A DNA stretch of 64,000 nt, taken from contig NZ_GG657895.1 of assembly GCF_000156355.1 (NCBI RefSeq), forward strand, positions 85,996 through 149,995, written 5' to 3'. The notes below the pieces were generated by a model. It made no database searches, was not told where the DNA came from, and saw only the letters and a list, made by a program, of their open reading frames with translations. The DNA comes from Methylophaga thiooxydans DMS010. GTDB taxonomy: Bacteria > Pseudomonadota > Gammaproteobacteria > Nitrosococcales > Methylophagaceae. Positions 45,499 through 53,394 of this stretch are shown here, in pieces. The translations under genes and the position numbers were made by a program. Position 1 is the stretch's first letter, and every line of letters begins with the position of its first letter.

Positions 45499-45538
45499 AA
45501 CCCTGATGCTGATGGTTTGATTGGTGTCGGGTTTTTTT
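45499..45538 (+). terminator. Possible intrinsic terminator after the G-side operon
   Basis: AACCC (45499-45503) and GGGTT (45529-45533) flank a long loop and are followed by a T run. The stem is short, so this is weaker than the other terminators in the phage. It would end transcription of the F-G operon just before the membrane-protein cassette. Confidence 0.4.
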
Positions 45539-45545
45539 GTGCCTG

Positions 45546-45998
45546 ATGGCAGACAAATATCAATCAAGAACAGACTTACTCGTTGAAAATGCATCGCTTC
45601 GGGGAAGTATCGCAACAATGCGAGCTGCTGAGTGGTCAAAAACTATAAGGTGGTTTATTGCTGGGTCAGCATTGGTTTTAGGGCTATATCTTTTATCGCC
45701 AGTTGCAATTTCATGGGCTGGTAAAACAACAAAAGCTGATATTGGCATTAACGCGAAAATCCACGCTGAAATTAACAAGGATGAAAAGTCAGCTGAAGAG
45801 AGTAGTTATCTAGTTGGCTTGCTCGGTGGTCTCTTTGGTGTGTTCGGGATTTTATATGGTAGAGGTCAGTCAAGACATAGAAAAAATGTGGTTGAACGCT
45901 ATCAACCATATAAAGAGATGTATGAAAAAGAAGTGGACAGTAAGAGAACATCTAGTGACTTAACGCCAAGAGGCGAAACAAGACCGGAGGATGTGTGA
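45546..45998 (+). CDS. Central-cassette membrane protein 1, unknown function
   Basis: 150 residues from the ATG at 45546. Two membrane helices (about 33-53 and 84-102) join a 30-residue loop and a charged C-terminal tail (RKNVVERYQPYKEMYEKEVD). The base composition is more AT-rich than the flanking head genes. It has no good ribosome site. It is followed with a 1-base overlap by a second membrane gene. No Mu counterpart is known to me; a lysogenic-conversion cassette (moron) is the best description. Confidence 0.65.
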   Translation: MADKYQSRTDLLVENASLRGSIATMRAAEWSKTIRWFIAGSALVLGLYLLSPVAISWAGKTTKADIGINAKIHAEINKDEKSAEESSYLVGLLGGLFGVFGILYGRGQSRHRKNVVERYQPYKEMYEKEVDSKRTSSDLTPRGETRPEDV

Positions 45999-46576
45999 TG
46001 GATTCACAATTGAATGATTCAATATTACTGATCGCGTTATTTATTGGGATTTGGTACGCCTGGTTTGTTGAGTATAGAAGCTATTTGAACGACTCTACTC
46101 GTCAGCGCCTTTTTGATATACGTGATCAATTATTCAATGCCGCTGAAGCGGGAGAAATTGATTTTGATAATGAATTGTATTGCATTACACGCACGACTTT
46201 GAATGGGGTGATTAGATACACCCATCAGTTAAGTGCGATGCATTTTATCCTGACGTTATTTTTGGGCCGGAATGATATTAAAAATAGTCCTCAGTTAAAA
46301 CGTTATCAAGAGCGTTGGGAGGATGCTTTCTTAAAAACAGAGTCAGAGCATCAAAAGAAACTGATATTAAAAGCCCAAAAAGAAATGCACCTTACTGTCT
46401 TTTATCACATTGTCAGAGGTTCACTCTTTTTAAGGGCGGTACTATATATGACGGCATTGCTCCTAATTCTAAAAAATCGCAAGATTGATAATGCTGTCAC
46501 GTCAAAAAGTGTACGTAGTAAATGGACAATGCTGGATGCTGAAGCTAATTGCATAGGTCAAGCGGTTGCATCTTAA
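45998..46576 (+). CDS. Central-cassette membrane protein 2, unknown function
   Basis: 192 residues from the ATG at 45998, which overlaps the preceding stop (TGATG) behind a GGAGGA site. One N-terminal helix (ILLIALFIGIWYAWFV) and one late helix (LFLRAVLYMTALLLILK) bracket a 110-residue helical domain rich in charged residues (RQRLFDIRDQLFNAAEAGE). A terminator follows 58 bases after the stop, so the pair forms an independent unit. No family is recognised. Confidence 0.65.
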   Translation: MDSQLNDSILLIALFIGIWYAWFVEYRSYLNDSTRQRLFDIRDQLFNAAEAGEIDFDNELYCITRTTLNGVIRYTHQLSAMHFILTLFLGRNDIKNSPQLKRYQERWEDAFLKTESEHQKKLILKAQKEMHLTVFYHIVRGSLFLRAVLYMTALLLILKNRKIDNAVTSKSVRSKWTMLDAEANCIGQAVAS

Positions 46577-46633
46577 CTTCTGATTGTTGCCGTTTTTATG
46601 CGTAGACGGTATCTTCAATAACAACAAATATTT

Positions 46634-46665
46634 AATGCCCTGAACTGTTTCAGGGCATTTTTTTT
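46634..46665 (+). terminator. Intrinsic terminator before the protease-capsid operon
   Basis: AATGCCCTGAA-CTGT-TTCAGGGCATT is a perfect 11-bp stem followed by more than six T residues. The stem core GCCCTGAAC/TTCAGGGC is shared with the terminator before the endolysin. Downstream, 46666-46724 would have to contain the late promoter for gene I; it carries a 7-bp inverted repeat CCTGTTC/GAACAGG at 46688-46715. Confidence 0.93.
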
Positions 46666-46724
46666 GCCCCGCATTCGTAGAGTGGCACCTGTTCTTGAAA
46701 TAAACGACGAACAGGAGACTCGCC

Positions 46725-46757
46725 ATGACATCATTCCCTCAAGGTCGCTATGCATAA
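46725..46757 (+). CDS. Ten-codon leader peptide overlapping the protease start
   Basis: An ATG with an excellent AGGAG ribosome site (46713-46717, 7-base spacing) opens the peptide MTSFPQGRYA, which stops 5 bases inside gene I. The protease ATG itself has only a weak AAGG. This suggests that ribosomes load at the leader and reinitiate on gene I. It could also be chance. Confidence 0.45.
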   Translation: MTSFPQGRYA

Positions 46758-47844
46758 CGTAGCGCTTGCAATCTGCTCACTACTGGTCGGCACTGATGGT
46801 GCCGTCCAGTTATTTCCTGCTGGCAAGTTCGATGCCCCTCGCGGTGCGATGGCAGGGAGTGGCCCTTGGTATCTTGATGATGTTTCTGCAGCTGCACTTA
46901 TTAATCGCGTTCAATCACGCAAGAACGACATCGTTTTCGATTACGAACACCAAACTTTGTTGGCTGCTAAAAATGGTCAGCCTGCACCCGCTGCCGGTTG
47001 GGGTAAGCCTGCCGCGTTGAGTTGGGTGCCTGATAAAGGTCTCATGTTGTCTAGTCCTGAATGGACACCAAAAGCCAACGGCTTCATCACCAACAAAGAA
47101 TATAAATATATTTCACCCGTTTTCACCTATGACCCCAAAACAGGTCATGTCTTGGATTTACTTCATGTCGCGTTAACCAATAACCCAGCCATTGATGGAA
47201 TGGATGATGTATTGGCAGCGGCTTCCCTTCTCCCGCAACCAAAACAAGAGGACGCTTCTATGAACGAGGAGACTTTAAAGCTGTTACGCCAATTATTTGG
47301 CCTTGCAGCTGATGCCGATGAATCAGCGGTGACTGCAGCTCTGACTGCTATGAATAAGCAGGTTACCAACATGGCAACCACATTGGAGCTGAAAGACACT
47401 TCAGGGCTTGCTGCGCTGACAGCGGTTAGCAATGCTCTCGGTGAGCTAAAGAAAAAAGCCGATAGCGCTGATGAAGCTGTTGCTGCTGCCACTGCGGCTA
47501 CCCCCGACACCGCTATGGCTGTTATTAAAGAGCAAGGCGAAGAAATTGCTGCTCTGACAGCGCGCCTGGATGGCAATGACAAGGACGCCATGATTGCCGC
47601 AGCCAAAGCAGATGGCAAGCTCACTCCCGCCATGGAGCTGTGGGCTAAAGACCAGCCGGTTGATGTGCTGAAGTCCTACCTTAAATCAGCCGCCCCCATT
47701 GCCGCCCTGACAGGTAAACAAACCACCACACAGCAAGTCGATGACGACGGCAACCCCGTTCTGTCTGATGCGCAGTTGGCGGTTTGTACGCAATTGGGTG
47801 TCGAGCCAGCCGAATACGCCAAATCACTCAAAGGAGATAAGTAA
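46750..47844 (+). CDS. I: Prohead protease (Mu gpI)
   Basis: 364 residues. The N-terminal protease domain (KNDIVFDYEHQTLLAAKNGQ near residue 55; HVLDLLHVALTNNPAIDG near residue 137) belongs to the Mu I-like family. The C-terminal half is alanine- and charge-rich scaffold. An internal in-frame start at 47260 would give the scaffold alone. The protease trims scaffold during capsid maturation. The first codons overlap a short leader ORF. Confidence 0.92.
   Translation: MHNVALAICSLLVGTDGAVQLFPAGKFDAPRGAMAGSGPWYLDDVSAAALINRVQSRKNDIVFDYEHQTLLAAKNGQPAPAAGWGKPAALSWVPDKGLMLSSPEWTPKANGFITNKEYKYISPVFTYDPKTGHVLDLLHVALTNNPAIDGMDDVLAAASLLPQPKQEDASMNEETLKLLRQLFGLAADADESAVTAALTAMNKQVTNMATTLELKDTSGLAALTAVSNALGELKKKADSADEAVAAATAATPDTAMAVIKEQGEEIAALTARLDGNDKDAMIAAAKADGKLTPAMELWAKDQPVDVLKSYLKSAAPIAALTGKQTTTQQVDDDGNPVLSDAQLAVCTQLGVEPAEYAKSLKGDK
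47260..47844 (+). CDS. Z: Nested scaffold protein (Mu gpZ-like)
   Basis: 194 residues translated in frame from an internal ATG (MNEETLKLLRQLFGLA) of the protease gene, preceded by AAGAGGA 7 bases away. In Mu, Z is made the same way within I and acts as the internal scaffold of the prohead. The region is helical and rich in Ala, Asp, Glu and Lys, as scaffolds are. The ribosome site at exactly this methionine is the main evidence. Confidence 0.8.
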   Translation: MNEETLKLLRQLFGLAADADESAVTAALTAMNKQVTNMATTLELKDTSGLAALTAVSNALGELKKKADSADEAVAAATAATPDTAMAVIKEQGEEIAALTARLDGNDKDAMIAAAKADGKLTPAMELWAKDQPVDVLKSYLKSAAPIAALTGKQTTTQQVDDDGNPVLSDAQLAVCTQLGVEPAEYAKSLKGDK

Positions 47845-48245
47845 TGGCCGCATTAACCAAAGACCGTAATACCCCGCAACGGTTAGGTGAAGTTCACAAC
47901 CATCCAGTGGCGGCATCAAGTGTCATCTTTGCTGGCTCTATTGTTGTGCTTGATTCATCTGGCAATGCTGAGGCTGGTTCAACGGCAACCGGTTTGAAAG
48001 CCGTAGGCCGTGCAGACCAGCACGTTGATAACGGTGCTGGCTCTGCCGGTGATAAAGCCATTGATGTACGCAAAGGCACGTTCTTGTTTGCAAACGATGG
48101 CTCGATTGACCGCACCGATATCGAAGCCACCGCTTACATCGTCGATGACCAGACAGTGGCTAACACTGACGACACCGGCTCCCGTAGTGCTGCAGGCAAG
48201 ATTGTCGACGTTGATGTTGACGGCGTCTGGGTCAAATTCGACTAA
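47844..48245 (+). CDS. Capsid decoration-like protein
   Basis: 133 residues, rich in Gly, Ala, Asp and Thr with repeated short strands (SSVIFAGSIVVLDSSGNA, GTFLFANDGSIDRTDIEA). Its place between the protease/scaffold and the major capsid, its length and its composition fit the head-decoration proteins of Mu-like phages such as FluMu. The start overlaps the protease stop (TAATG). Confidence 0.72.
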   Translation: MAALTKDRNTPQRLGEVHNHPVAASSVIFAGSIVVLDSSGNAEAGSTATGLKAVGRADQHVDNGAGSAGDKAIDVRKGTFLFANDGSIDRTDIEATAYIVDDQTVANTDDTGSRSAAGKIVDVDVDGVWVKFD

Positions 48246-48282
48246 GACTTCACTGGTTTAGCTAATTAATAAGGATGACACC

Positions 48283-49353
48283 ATGAAAAAACTGATTCTC
48301 TTGCCGATGGCCATCGTCGGCGCTCTCGTAATGATGACCTCCGCGATGGCGGCTGACTGGTCATTGCCAGCCAGCCTAATGACCGGCCCTGCCTCATTGA
48401 ATACGGCCATGATGGGTGATGCAATGCCAATGCTGGCGTTTGGCGGCATCATCATTAACAAACAGGCTATTCAAGATATTTTTATTGGCCTGAAAACCGT
48501 CTTCCATAACGCACTCAAAGCCCGAACCAGTAACTGGCAACTGACTGCGATGGAGGTCATGTCTAGCACCAAGACCGAAGACTACGCCTGGTTAGAACGT
48601 TTCCCGAAAATGCGTAAATGGGTGGGTGAAAAGCATGTCAAAGCCTTGAAAGCCGGTAAATACACTGCCACCAATGAAGATTGGGAAACGACCATCGCGG
48701 TTGATCGTAACGATATCGAAGATGACACCTTGGGTATCTACAACACCCAAGCCAATATGGCGGGTGACTCAGCGGGTGAACTGCACGACATCATCTTGGA
48801 CGATCTGAAAAACAACGCCTTTATTAATGAAGGTCTTGATGGTCAGTACTTCTATGACACCGATCATGAAGTGAATGAAGATTCGGTATCGAACAAACTG
48901 ACAGTGGCATTGAGCGCGGCAACATCAGCGGCTGCAGCGGCGTCTTACGGTGCGGCACGTACTGCAATGATGAAGTTCACCGATGACGAAGGCATGCCAT
49001 TGCGTCTGGTACCCGACTTGCTCGAAGTGCCACCGGCTTTGGAAGCTGTCGCACGTAAATTGGTCGAAGCCGACAAGCTCGACGATGACAGCCCGAACCC
49101 CTACAAAGGCACAGCCAAAATTGAAGTCAATCCGGGGTTAACGTCTGATACTGTCTGGTTCCTCCACCACACCCGCAACGCTGTGAAGCCTTTCATTATC
49201 CAGATGCGTAAGAAGCCTGTCTTCGTCAGCCAGACGGATATGGAAAACGATGATGTATTCAATAAGCGTGAATACAAGTTTGGTGCCGAAGCGCGAGCGA
49301 CTGGCGTGTATGGCTTCTGGCAACTGTCTGTCGGTTCCACCGGCGGCGCGTAG
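48283..49353 (+). CDS. T: Major capsid protein (Mu gpT) with signal-peptide-like N-terminus
   Basis: 356 residues. From about residue 56 it follows the Mu gpT family (NKQAIQDIFIGLKTVFHNAL, KTEDYAWLERFPKMRKWVGE, and NPGLTSDTVWFLHHTRNAVK). The first 25 residues (start MKKLILLPMAIVGALVMM, then TSAMAADW) look like a complete Sec signal peptide with an AMA/AD cleavage site. The first ATG has a good AAGGATG ribosome site, so the extension is probably translated. Later methionines lack one. Processing by the phage protease could remove it. Confidence 0.9.
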   Translation: MKKLILLPMAIVGALVMMTSAMAADWSLPASLMTGPASLNTAMMGDAMPMLAFGGIIINKQAIQDIFIGLKTVFHNALKARTSNWQLTAMEVMSSTKTEDYAWLERFPKMRKWVGEKHVKALKAGKYTATNEDWETTIAVDRNDIEDDTLGIYNTQANMAGDSAGELHDIILDDLKNNAFINEGLDGQYFYDTDHEVNEDSVSNKLTVALSAATSAAAAASYGAARTAMMKFTDDEGMPLRLVPDLLEVPPALEAVARKLVEADKLDDDSPNPYKGTAKIEVNPGLTSDTVWFLHHTRNAVKPFIIQMRKKPVFVSQTDMENDDVFNKREYKFGAEARATGVYGFWQLSVGSTGGA

Positions 49354-49375
49354 TTAATCAGCCTTTAAGACAACT

Positions 49376-49403
49376 TTATCAGGGCGGTTTTCCGCCCTGA
49401 TAA
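49376..49403 (+). terminator. Strong hairpin after the major capsid gene
   Basis: TTATCAGGGCGG-TTTT-CCGCCCTGATAA is a perfect 12-bp stem with a TTTT loop. No T run follows, so it probably protects the 3' end of the abundant capsid mRNA or reduces read-through rather than fully ending transcription. Confidence 0.65.
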
Positions 49404-49419
49404 CCAAGATAAGGAACGC

Positions 49420-49842
49420 ATGATGGAAAACTTACTACAACTGCTACGTGAGAAGGCATTCGACAAAAAGCCTACCGTCGAAGAACTGAAAAAGTTTGAT
49501 GGTCTGGACAGCATTACAGCCAAAGAGCGTGATGAAGCCTGGAAAGTCATTCAGGACGAAAAGCAGGCTCAGTCTAAAACGAATTCAGAAGCTGATGATA
49601 ATGGGGGTGGCGGTGACTCAGACAAAAACAGCACAACCACAACAACCACTACAACCGACAGTGACCCTGATTCTAAACCAAGCACCAAACAGAACGCTTT
49701 ACCACACTACCGTGTGACCGTGATGCGGGATGGGTTTCGTCGTTTAGGTCGTGCCTGGTCAGGCAGTGATGATGTCGAGCTGAGCGAAGAAGAGGTCGCC
49801 ATCCTGGAAGCCGATCCGATGTTCAGCGTTGTCGAGCTATAA
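49420..49842 (+). CDS. Mu gp35/FluMu-type head-region protein
   Basis: 140 residues. A helical N-terminus (LLQLLREKAFDKKPTVEELK) and a glycine/threonine-rich linker with an eight-threonine run are followed by the conserved domain HYRVTVMRDGFRRLGRAWSG of the FluMu N-terminal family. It lies after the capsid as in Mu. The function is unknown. The low-complexity linker is longer than usual. Confidence 0.8.
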   Translation: MMENLLQLLREKAFDKKPTVEELKKFDGLDSITAKERDEAWKVIQDEKQAQSKTNSEADDNGGGGDSDKNSTTTTTTTTDSDPDSKPSTKQNALPHYRVTVMRDGFRRLGRAWSGSDDVELSEEEVAILEADPMFSVVEL

Positions 49843-49857
49843 GCGGATATCTCAACG

Positions 49858-50277
49858 ATGCCTTACTGCACACAACAAGACCTGGTCACCCGATATGGAG
49901 AGGATGAACTGATCCAGCTTACGGATAAGCAAAACACGGGTCAGCTGGACACGGACGTCATTAATTTAGCCATTGCCGACTCAGACAGCATGATTGATGG
50001 TTATCTGGGTGGCCGTTACAGCCTGCCGATTGACCCGCTGCCAAGGTCATTGGTGCGTATTGCTTGCGAAATTACACGCTATTACTTGTACGAAAATCTA
50101 GCGCCCGATGAAGTAAAAGACCGGTACAACGAAGCAGTCAAGTCACTCAAAAGCATCGCCCGTGGCGAATTGAGCATTGGTATCAGTACAGAAGGTGCCA
50201 AACCTCTCAGCCAAAACACAGTGAAAATCAACACCGGTGGCAATGTCTTTAACCGTAAAGATAAGAGCTTTATATGA
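49858..50277 (+). CDS. Mu gp36-like head-tail connector (DUF1320)
   Basis: 139 residues. DUF1320 hallmarks are present: MPYCTQQDLVTRYGEDELIQ, ADSDSMIDGYLGGRYSLP and IACEITRYYLYEN. It is thought to sit at the head-tail interface in Mu-like virions. It overlaps the gp37 gene by 4 bases. Confidence 0.9.
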   Translation: MPYCTQQDLVTRYGEDELIQLTDKQNTGQLDTDVINLAIADSDSMIDGYLGGRYSLPIDPLPRSLVRIACEITRYYLYENLAPDEVKDRYNEAVKSLKSIARGELSIGISTEGAKPLSQNTVKINTGGNVFNRKDKSFI

Positions 50278-50837
50278 ACAGCATTAGCACCGTTGAAGAT
50301 CACATCATTGAAAAAGCACAGGCGTTATTTGGCAATACATTAAGCGCTGCTGAAGTGTTACCCAGCGCGTTGAACTTGGCAGTACTGAAACAGTTGGTTG
50401 CCTCAAACAGAACGCCGGGCGTTTACACCACGTTTCTCGGTGGTCAAGGCAACTCACGCGGTAGCCTCAATGGCCGTTTTGATGTGTATGTCATCACCCG
50501 TCACGTTGGTAACCACAGCGCCCGGCGTCGAGGTGACACAACCACCATTGGTGCTTATGACATTTTAGCGGCACTGATTCCTAAGCTGCATGAATCGACG
50601 ATTGCAGGGGTCGGTTCACTGGCGCTGAAGAATGTCAGGAATCTGTTTTCAATGCAGCTGGAGCAAAGCTTCAAAGCCACGATGTATGCCGTCACTTTTG
50701 AGTTGCCAAATATGCCATTTCCTAATGACTTTGACCCATCAACGTTGGCTGATTTTGTCACCTTTCATGCTGAACATTCATTGGTCGACGGCGACGACGA
50801 ACCCGACGCTATTGACCACATAACATTGGAGCAATAA
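50274..50837 (+). CDS. Mu gp37-like protein (DUF1834)
   Basis: 187 residues with the DUF1834 pattern (FDVYVITRHVGNHSARRRGD, then TTTIGAYDILAALIPKLHES). In Mu-like phages gp37 lies between gp36 and the sheath and is presumed to be a tail-terminator or connector. The C-terminus is very acidic. Confidence 0.87.
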   Translation: MNSISTVEDHIIEKAQALFGNTLSAAEVLPSALNLAVLKQLVASNRTPGVYTTFLGGQGNSRGSLNGRFDVYVITRHVGNHSARRRGDTTTIGAYDILAALIPKLHESTIAGVGSLALKNVRNLFSMQLEQSFKATMYAVTFELPNMPFPNDFDPSTLADFVTFHAEHSLVDGDDEPDAIDHITLEQ

Positions 50838-50840
50838 ACC

Positions 50841-51089
50841 ATGCCAGACCGAATTTTTATCAAACCCGCCAAGCAGGCTGTCAATGTGCGAAAGCTACGC
50901 GGCGGTCTGTTAAATCAGCACGGTGAATACGTGCCACGTGAAGTGTATTACCTGAAGCGGATAAAAGACGGTGATGCGATTGAGCTAACCAGTGACGCCG
51001 ACATTAAAAAAGCGTTGGCCAAGGCTAAAACGGATGCCAAAAAAGCCGTTGCTGCCAAACCCACAGATTCAACTGATAAGGATGCATAA
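50841..51089 (+). CDS. Mu gp38-like protein (DUF2635)
   Basis: 82 residues. DUF2635 features are visible (IFIKPAKQAVNVRKLRGG, YVPREVYYLKRIKDGDA) with a lysine/alanine-rich tail. Its role is unknown. It is immediately upstream of the tail sheath, as in Mu. Confidence 0.85.
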   Translation: MPDRIFIKPAKQAVNVRKLRGGLLNQHGEYVPREVYYLKRIKDGDAIELTSDADIKKALAKAKTDAKKAVAAKPTDSTDKDA

Positions 51090-51091
51090 GC

Positions 51092-52558
51092 ATGGCTATT
51101 TCTTTTGATACGATTCCTGAAAAATTACGTCTACCGTTTACAGCCATTGAGTTCAGTAATCGGTTGGCAGGTAATGCCAATATTGATTTTAAAATGCTGG
51201 TTATCGGTCAGCGACTGTCAACCGGCACGATTCCAGCGGGGCAAGCAGTTCGTGCCAATAGCCCTGAAGAATTGGAAGCGTATTTTGGTCGAGGCTCTAT
51301 GTTGGCTGAAATGGGCAAGGCACAAATCAATGCCGATCAGTTTACTGAAAAGTGGTTCTTGGCTTTAGATGATGCATCAGGCGGTGAACAAGCAACCGGG
51401 TCAATCACCGTTACTGGCCCGGCCACGCGAGGAGGCACAGTCTTTCTTTACATCGCAGGCTATCGCTTACTCATTGGTGTTGACGCTGCTGACACGGATG
51501 AAGATATTGCCAGCGCTATCGTTGCAGCCATTACGGCAGAGACGACCTTACCGGTAACAGCCGAAGTTAATGGTGCAGAGTCGACTGAGGTCGATATCAC
51601 TTGTAAGTGGAAAGGTGAAACCGGCAACGATATTGATATGCGACTCAATTTCTACGATGAAGCCTTGCCTGATGGTGTCGGCCTCACCTTTGTGGCCATG
51701 TCTGGCGGTACCGGTAATCCTGATCTTACTGATGTGTTCACTGCTATTGGTGATGAATGGTACAACTGGCTTGCAGTGCCTTATACCGATACAGCCAACT
51801 TAGTGGTGCTAGAAGCCGAAGCAGAAAGTCGCTGGGGGCCAATGCGTGCCATCGGCTTTCGGGCATTTACTGCGTTTAAAGGCACCCACTCAGAAACCGG
51901 GACTTTTGGCAGTGGACGAAATGGCCCACACGTCACCTGCATGGGTACCAATGACTCACCGACTCCGCCTTATCTATGGGCTGGCGTCAATTGTGTTGTC
52001 GCTGCCGCTTCCTTGCAAATTGACCCGGCACGTCAGCTAAGAACGCTGGCATTGCCTGGTATTAAGCCACCGAAAAAAGAACTGCGTTGGGATGGTACCG
52101 AGCGTAATCAGCTGCTGTTCGATGGTATTGCTACTTACAGTGTTGATCGTGGTGGATTGGTACGAATTGAACGTCAAATCAGTATGTATCAAACCAATGC
52201 GTCCGGCTTTGCTGATGACAGTTATCTCAACATCAACACGGCAGAAACATTAGAACGCATCCGCTTTGAGCAACGGGCAATGGTGTCTCAAAAATTCCCG
52301 CGTCACAAGCTGGCGGATGATGATTTTGATATTCCAGCCGGTCAGGCGGTGGTGACGCCTAATGCCATGGAAGATGAGTTTTTAGCCTTGTATACCGTCT
52401 TTATGGATCGCGGCTGGTGCCAGGATTATGAAGGTTATAAAGCCACAATCATCGCTGAAATTCATGATGACGATCCAGACCGTCTGGATATGTATGACTC
52501 ACCAAAACTCATCAATAACCTACGTGTCACGGCTGTGCACACTGAATATCGTCGTTAA
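51092..52558 (+). CDS. L: Contractile tail sheath (Mu gpL)
   Basis: 488 residues, the usual length of Mu gpL. Recognisable segments are TAIEFSNRLAGNANIDFKML near the start, NDSPTPPYLWAGVNCVVAA and RAMVSQKFPRHKLADDDFD. The sheath contracts to drive the tube through the host envelope. The presence of L and M confirms a myovirus-type tail. The tube gene follows 15 bases later. Confidence 0.94.
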   Translation: MAISFDTIPEKLRLPFTAIEFSNRLAGNANIDFKMLVIGQRLSTGTIPAGQAVRANSPEELEAYFGRGSMLAEMGKAQINADQFTEKWFLALDDASGGEQATGSITVTGPATRGGTVFLYIAGYRLLIGVDAADTDEDIASAIVAAITAETTLPVTAEVNGAESTEVDITCKWKGETGNDIDMRLNFYDEALPDGVGLTFVAMSGGTGNPDLTDVFTAIGDEWYNWLAVPYTDTANLVVLEAEAESRWGPMRAIGFRAFTAFKGTHSETGTFGSGRNGPHVTCMGTNDSPTPPYLWAGVNCVVAAASLQIDPARQLRTLALPGIKPPKKELRWDGTERNQLLFDGIATYSVDRGGLVRIERQISMYQTNASGFADDSYLNINTAETLERIRFEQRAMVSQKFPRHKLADDDFDIPAGQAVVTPNAMEDEFLALYTVFMDRGWCQDYEGYKATIIAEIHDDDPDRLDMYDSPKLINNLRVTAVHTEYRR

Positions 52559-52573
52559 ATTTAGGAGTAAGCA

Positions 52574-52924
52574 ATGAGCGAACAAGTCACAGGAAAAGTA
52601 AAAGTCAGAATTGACGGCGGTGTTATTGAGTCAGAAAACGAAGCCACGTTAGATCCGGGTGGTGTTTCAAGAGAACCGTCGAGCCATGGTGGCAAAACCT
52701 ATTTCACCGAATCAGATTCACCACCGAACCTGAAGTTTAAAATCCTGCTCACGTCAACGGTTGACGTGACAGAGGTGAATAAGTGGAAAAACAAAACCGT
52801 CACGTTTATCACTGATACCGGCCAACGTTATTTAATGCGTAACGCCTTCACTGTGAATGTGATTGAGCATGGCATGACCAGTGCGGATGTCGAGATGTCA
52901 GGCGATATGGCGGAGAAGGTATAA
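52574..52924 (+). CDS. M: Tail tube protein (Mu gpM)
   Basis: 116 residues, matching the gpM tube family (GKVKVRIDGGVIESENEATL, DVTEVNKWKNKTVTFITDTG, SADVEMSGDMAEKV). It polymerises around the tape measure to form the inner tube. It is followed directly by the tail-assembly chaperone genes. Confidence 0.92.
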   Translation: MSEQVTGKVKVRIDGGVIESENEATLDPGGVSREPSSHGGKTYFTESDSPPNLKFKILLTSTVDVTEVNKWKNKTVTFITDTGQRYLMRNAFTVNVIEHGMTSADVEMSGDMAEKV

Positions 52925-52928
52925 ACGC

Positions 52929-53309
52929 ATGGCCACGATAACAATTTCACTCGAACACGGCGTCAAAATGGGCGATAAAACCCACACTACAGTCTTGCTG
53001 CGAGAGTTAACCCCTGGAGACATCATTGATGCGGGGCTAGCGTCTGAACGTGTCACGGCATCAGATGATGGCTATGTGTTTGCTGTCAGTCCGACATTGA
53101 TGGGGCTTCATACCTTGGCGAAGCAGATTGAATCTATTGGTGATTATGACGGCATTGTTGATATTGATGACCTGCGTAAATTTCACCGTGAAGATTTTGA
53201 GCTGCTTCAGTTTCATGCAGAACGATTAGACCAGGCAGTGCTGGAGTCTGTCATGCAGCGGGGGAAGCATGATGCGTCTGGCGGAGAACCTGAACTGGCA
53301 GACGATTAA
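52929..53309 (+). CDS. Tail-assembly chaperone, short product (Mu gp41-like)
   Basis: 126 residues from the ATG at 52929 (MATITISLEHGVKMG). It has the gp41/TAC pattern: VLLRELTPGDIIDAGLAS and DLRKFHREDFELLQFHAERL. A CGGGGG run at 53259-53264, near the end of the gene, lets ribosomes slip back two bases and continue into the overlapping frame. It lies just before the tape measure gene and helps fold that protein. Confidence 0.87.
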   Translation: MATITISLEHGVKMGDKTHTTVLLRELTPGDIIDAGLASERVTASDDGYVFAVSPTLMGLHTLAKQIESIGDYDGIVDIDDLRKFHREDFELLQFHAERLDQAVLESVMQRGKHDASGGEPELADD

Positions 53310-53394
53310 GTTCAGCCAGTACAGCCAGACGCCTCTTAACTACACATTAAATAGACCTTTAAGACTCTTTTATACGCAGCTAATGAAACGATGA
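53263..53394 (+). CDS. Frameshift extension of the tail-assembly chaperone (Mu gp42-like)
   Basis: An overlapping frame of 43 codons (GSMMRLAENLNWQTIKFSQY and onward) stops inside the tape-measure start codon (ATGA). After a -2 slip at CGG GGG (53259-53264) it would be fused to the first 112 residues, giving a 155-residue long form. Mu makes its gp41-42 fusion by a -2 shift at a G-run. Independent starts at ATG 53269 or 53272 cannot be excluded. Confidence 0.72.
   Translation, partial: GSMMRLAENLNWQTIKFSQYSQTPLNYTLNRPLRLFYTQLMKR

Noticed and set aside
45316..45545. Right end of a second, degenerate Mu-like element
   Set aside because: The repeats resemble the left end, but phage genes continue in normal Mu order on both sides, so an internal site is simpler.
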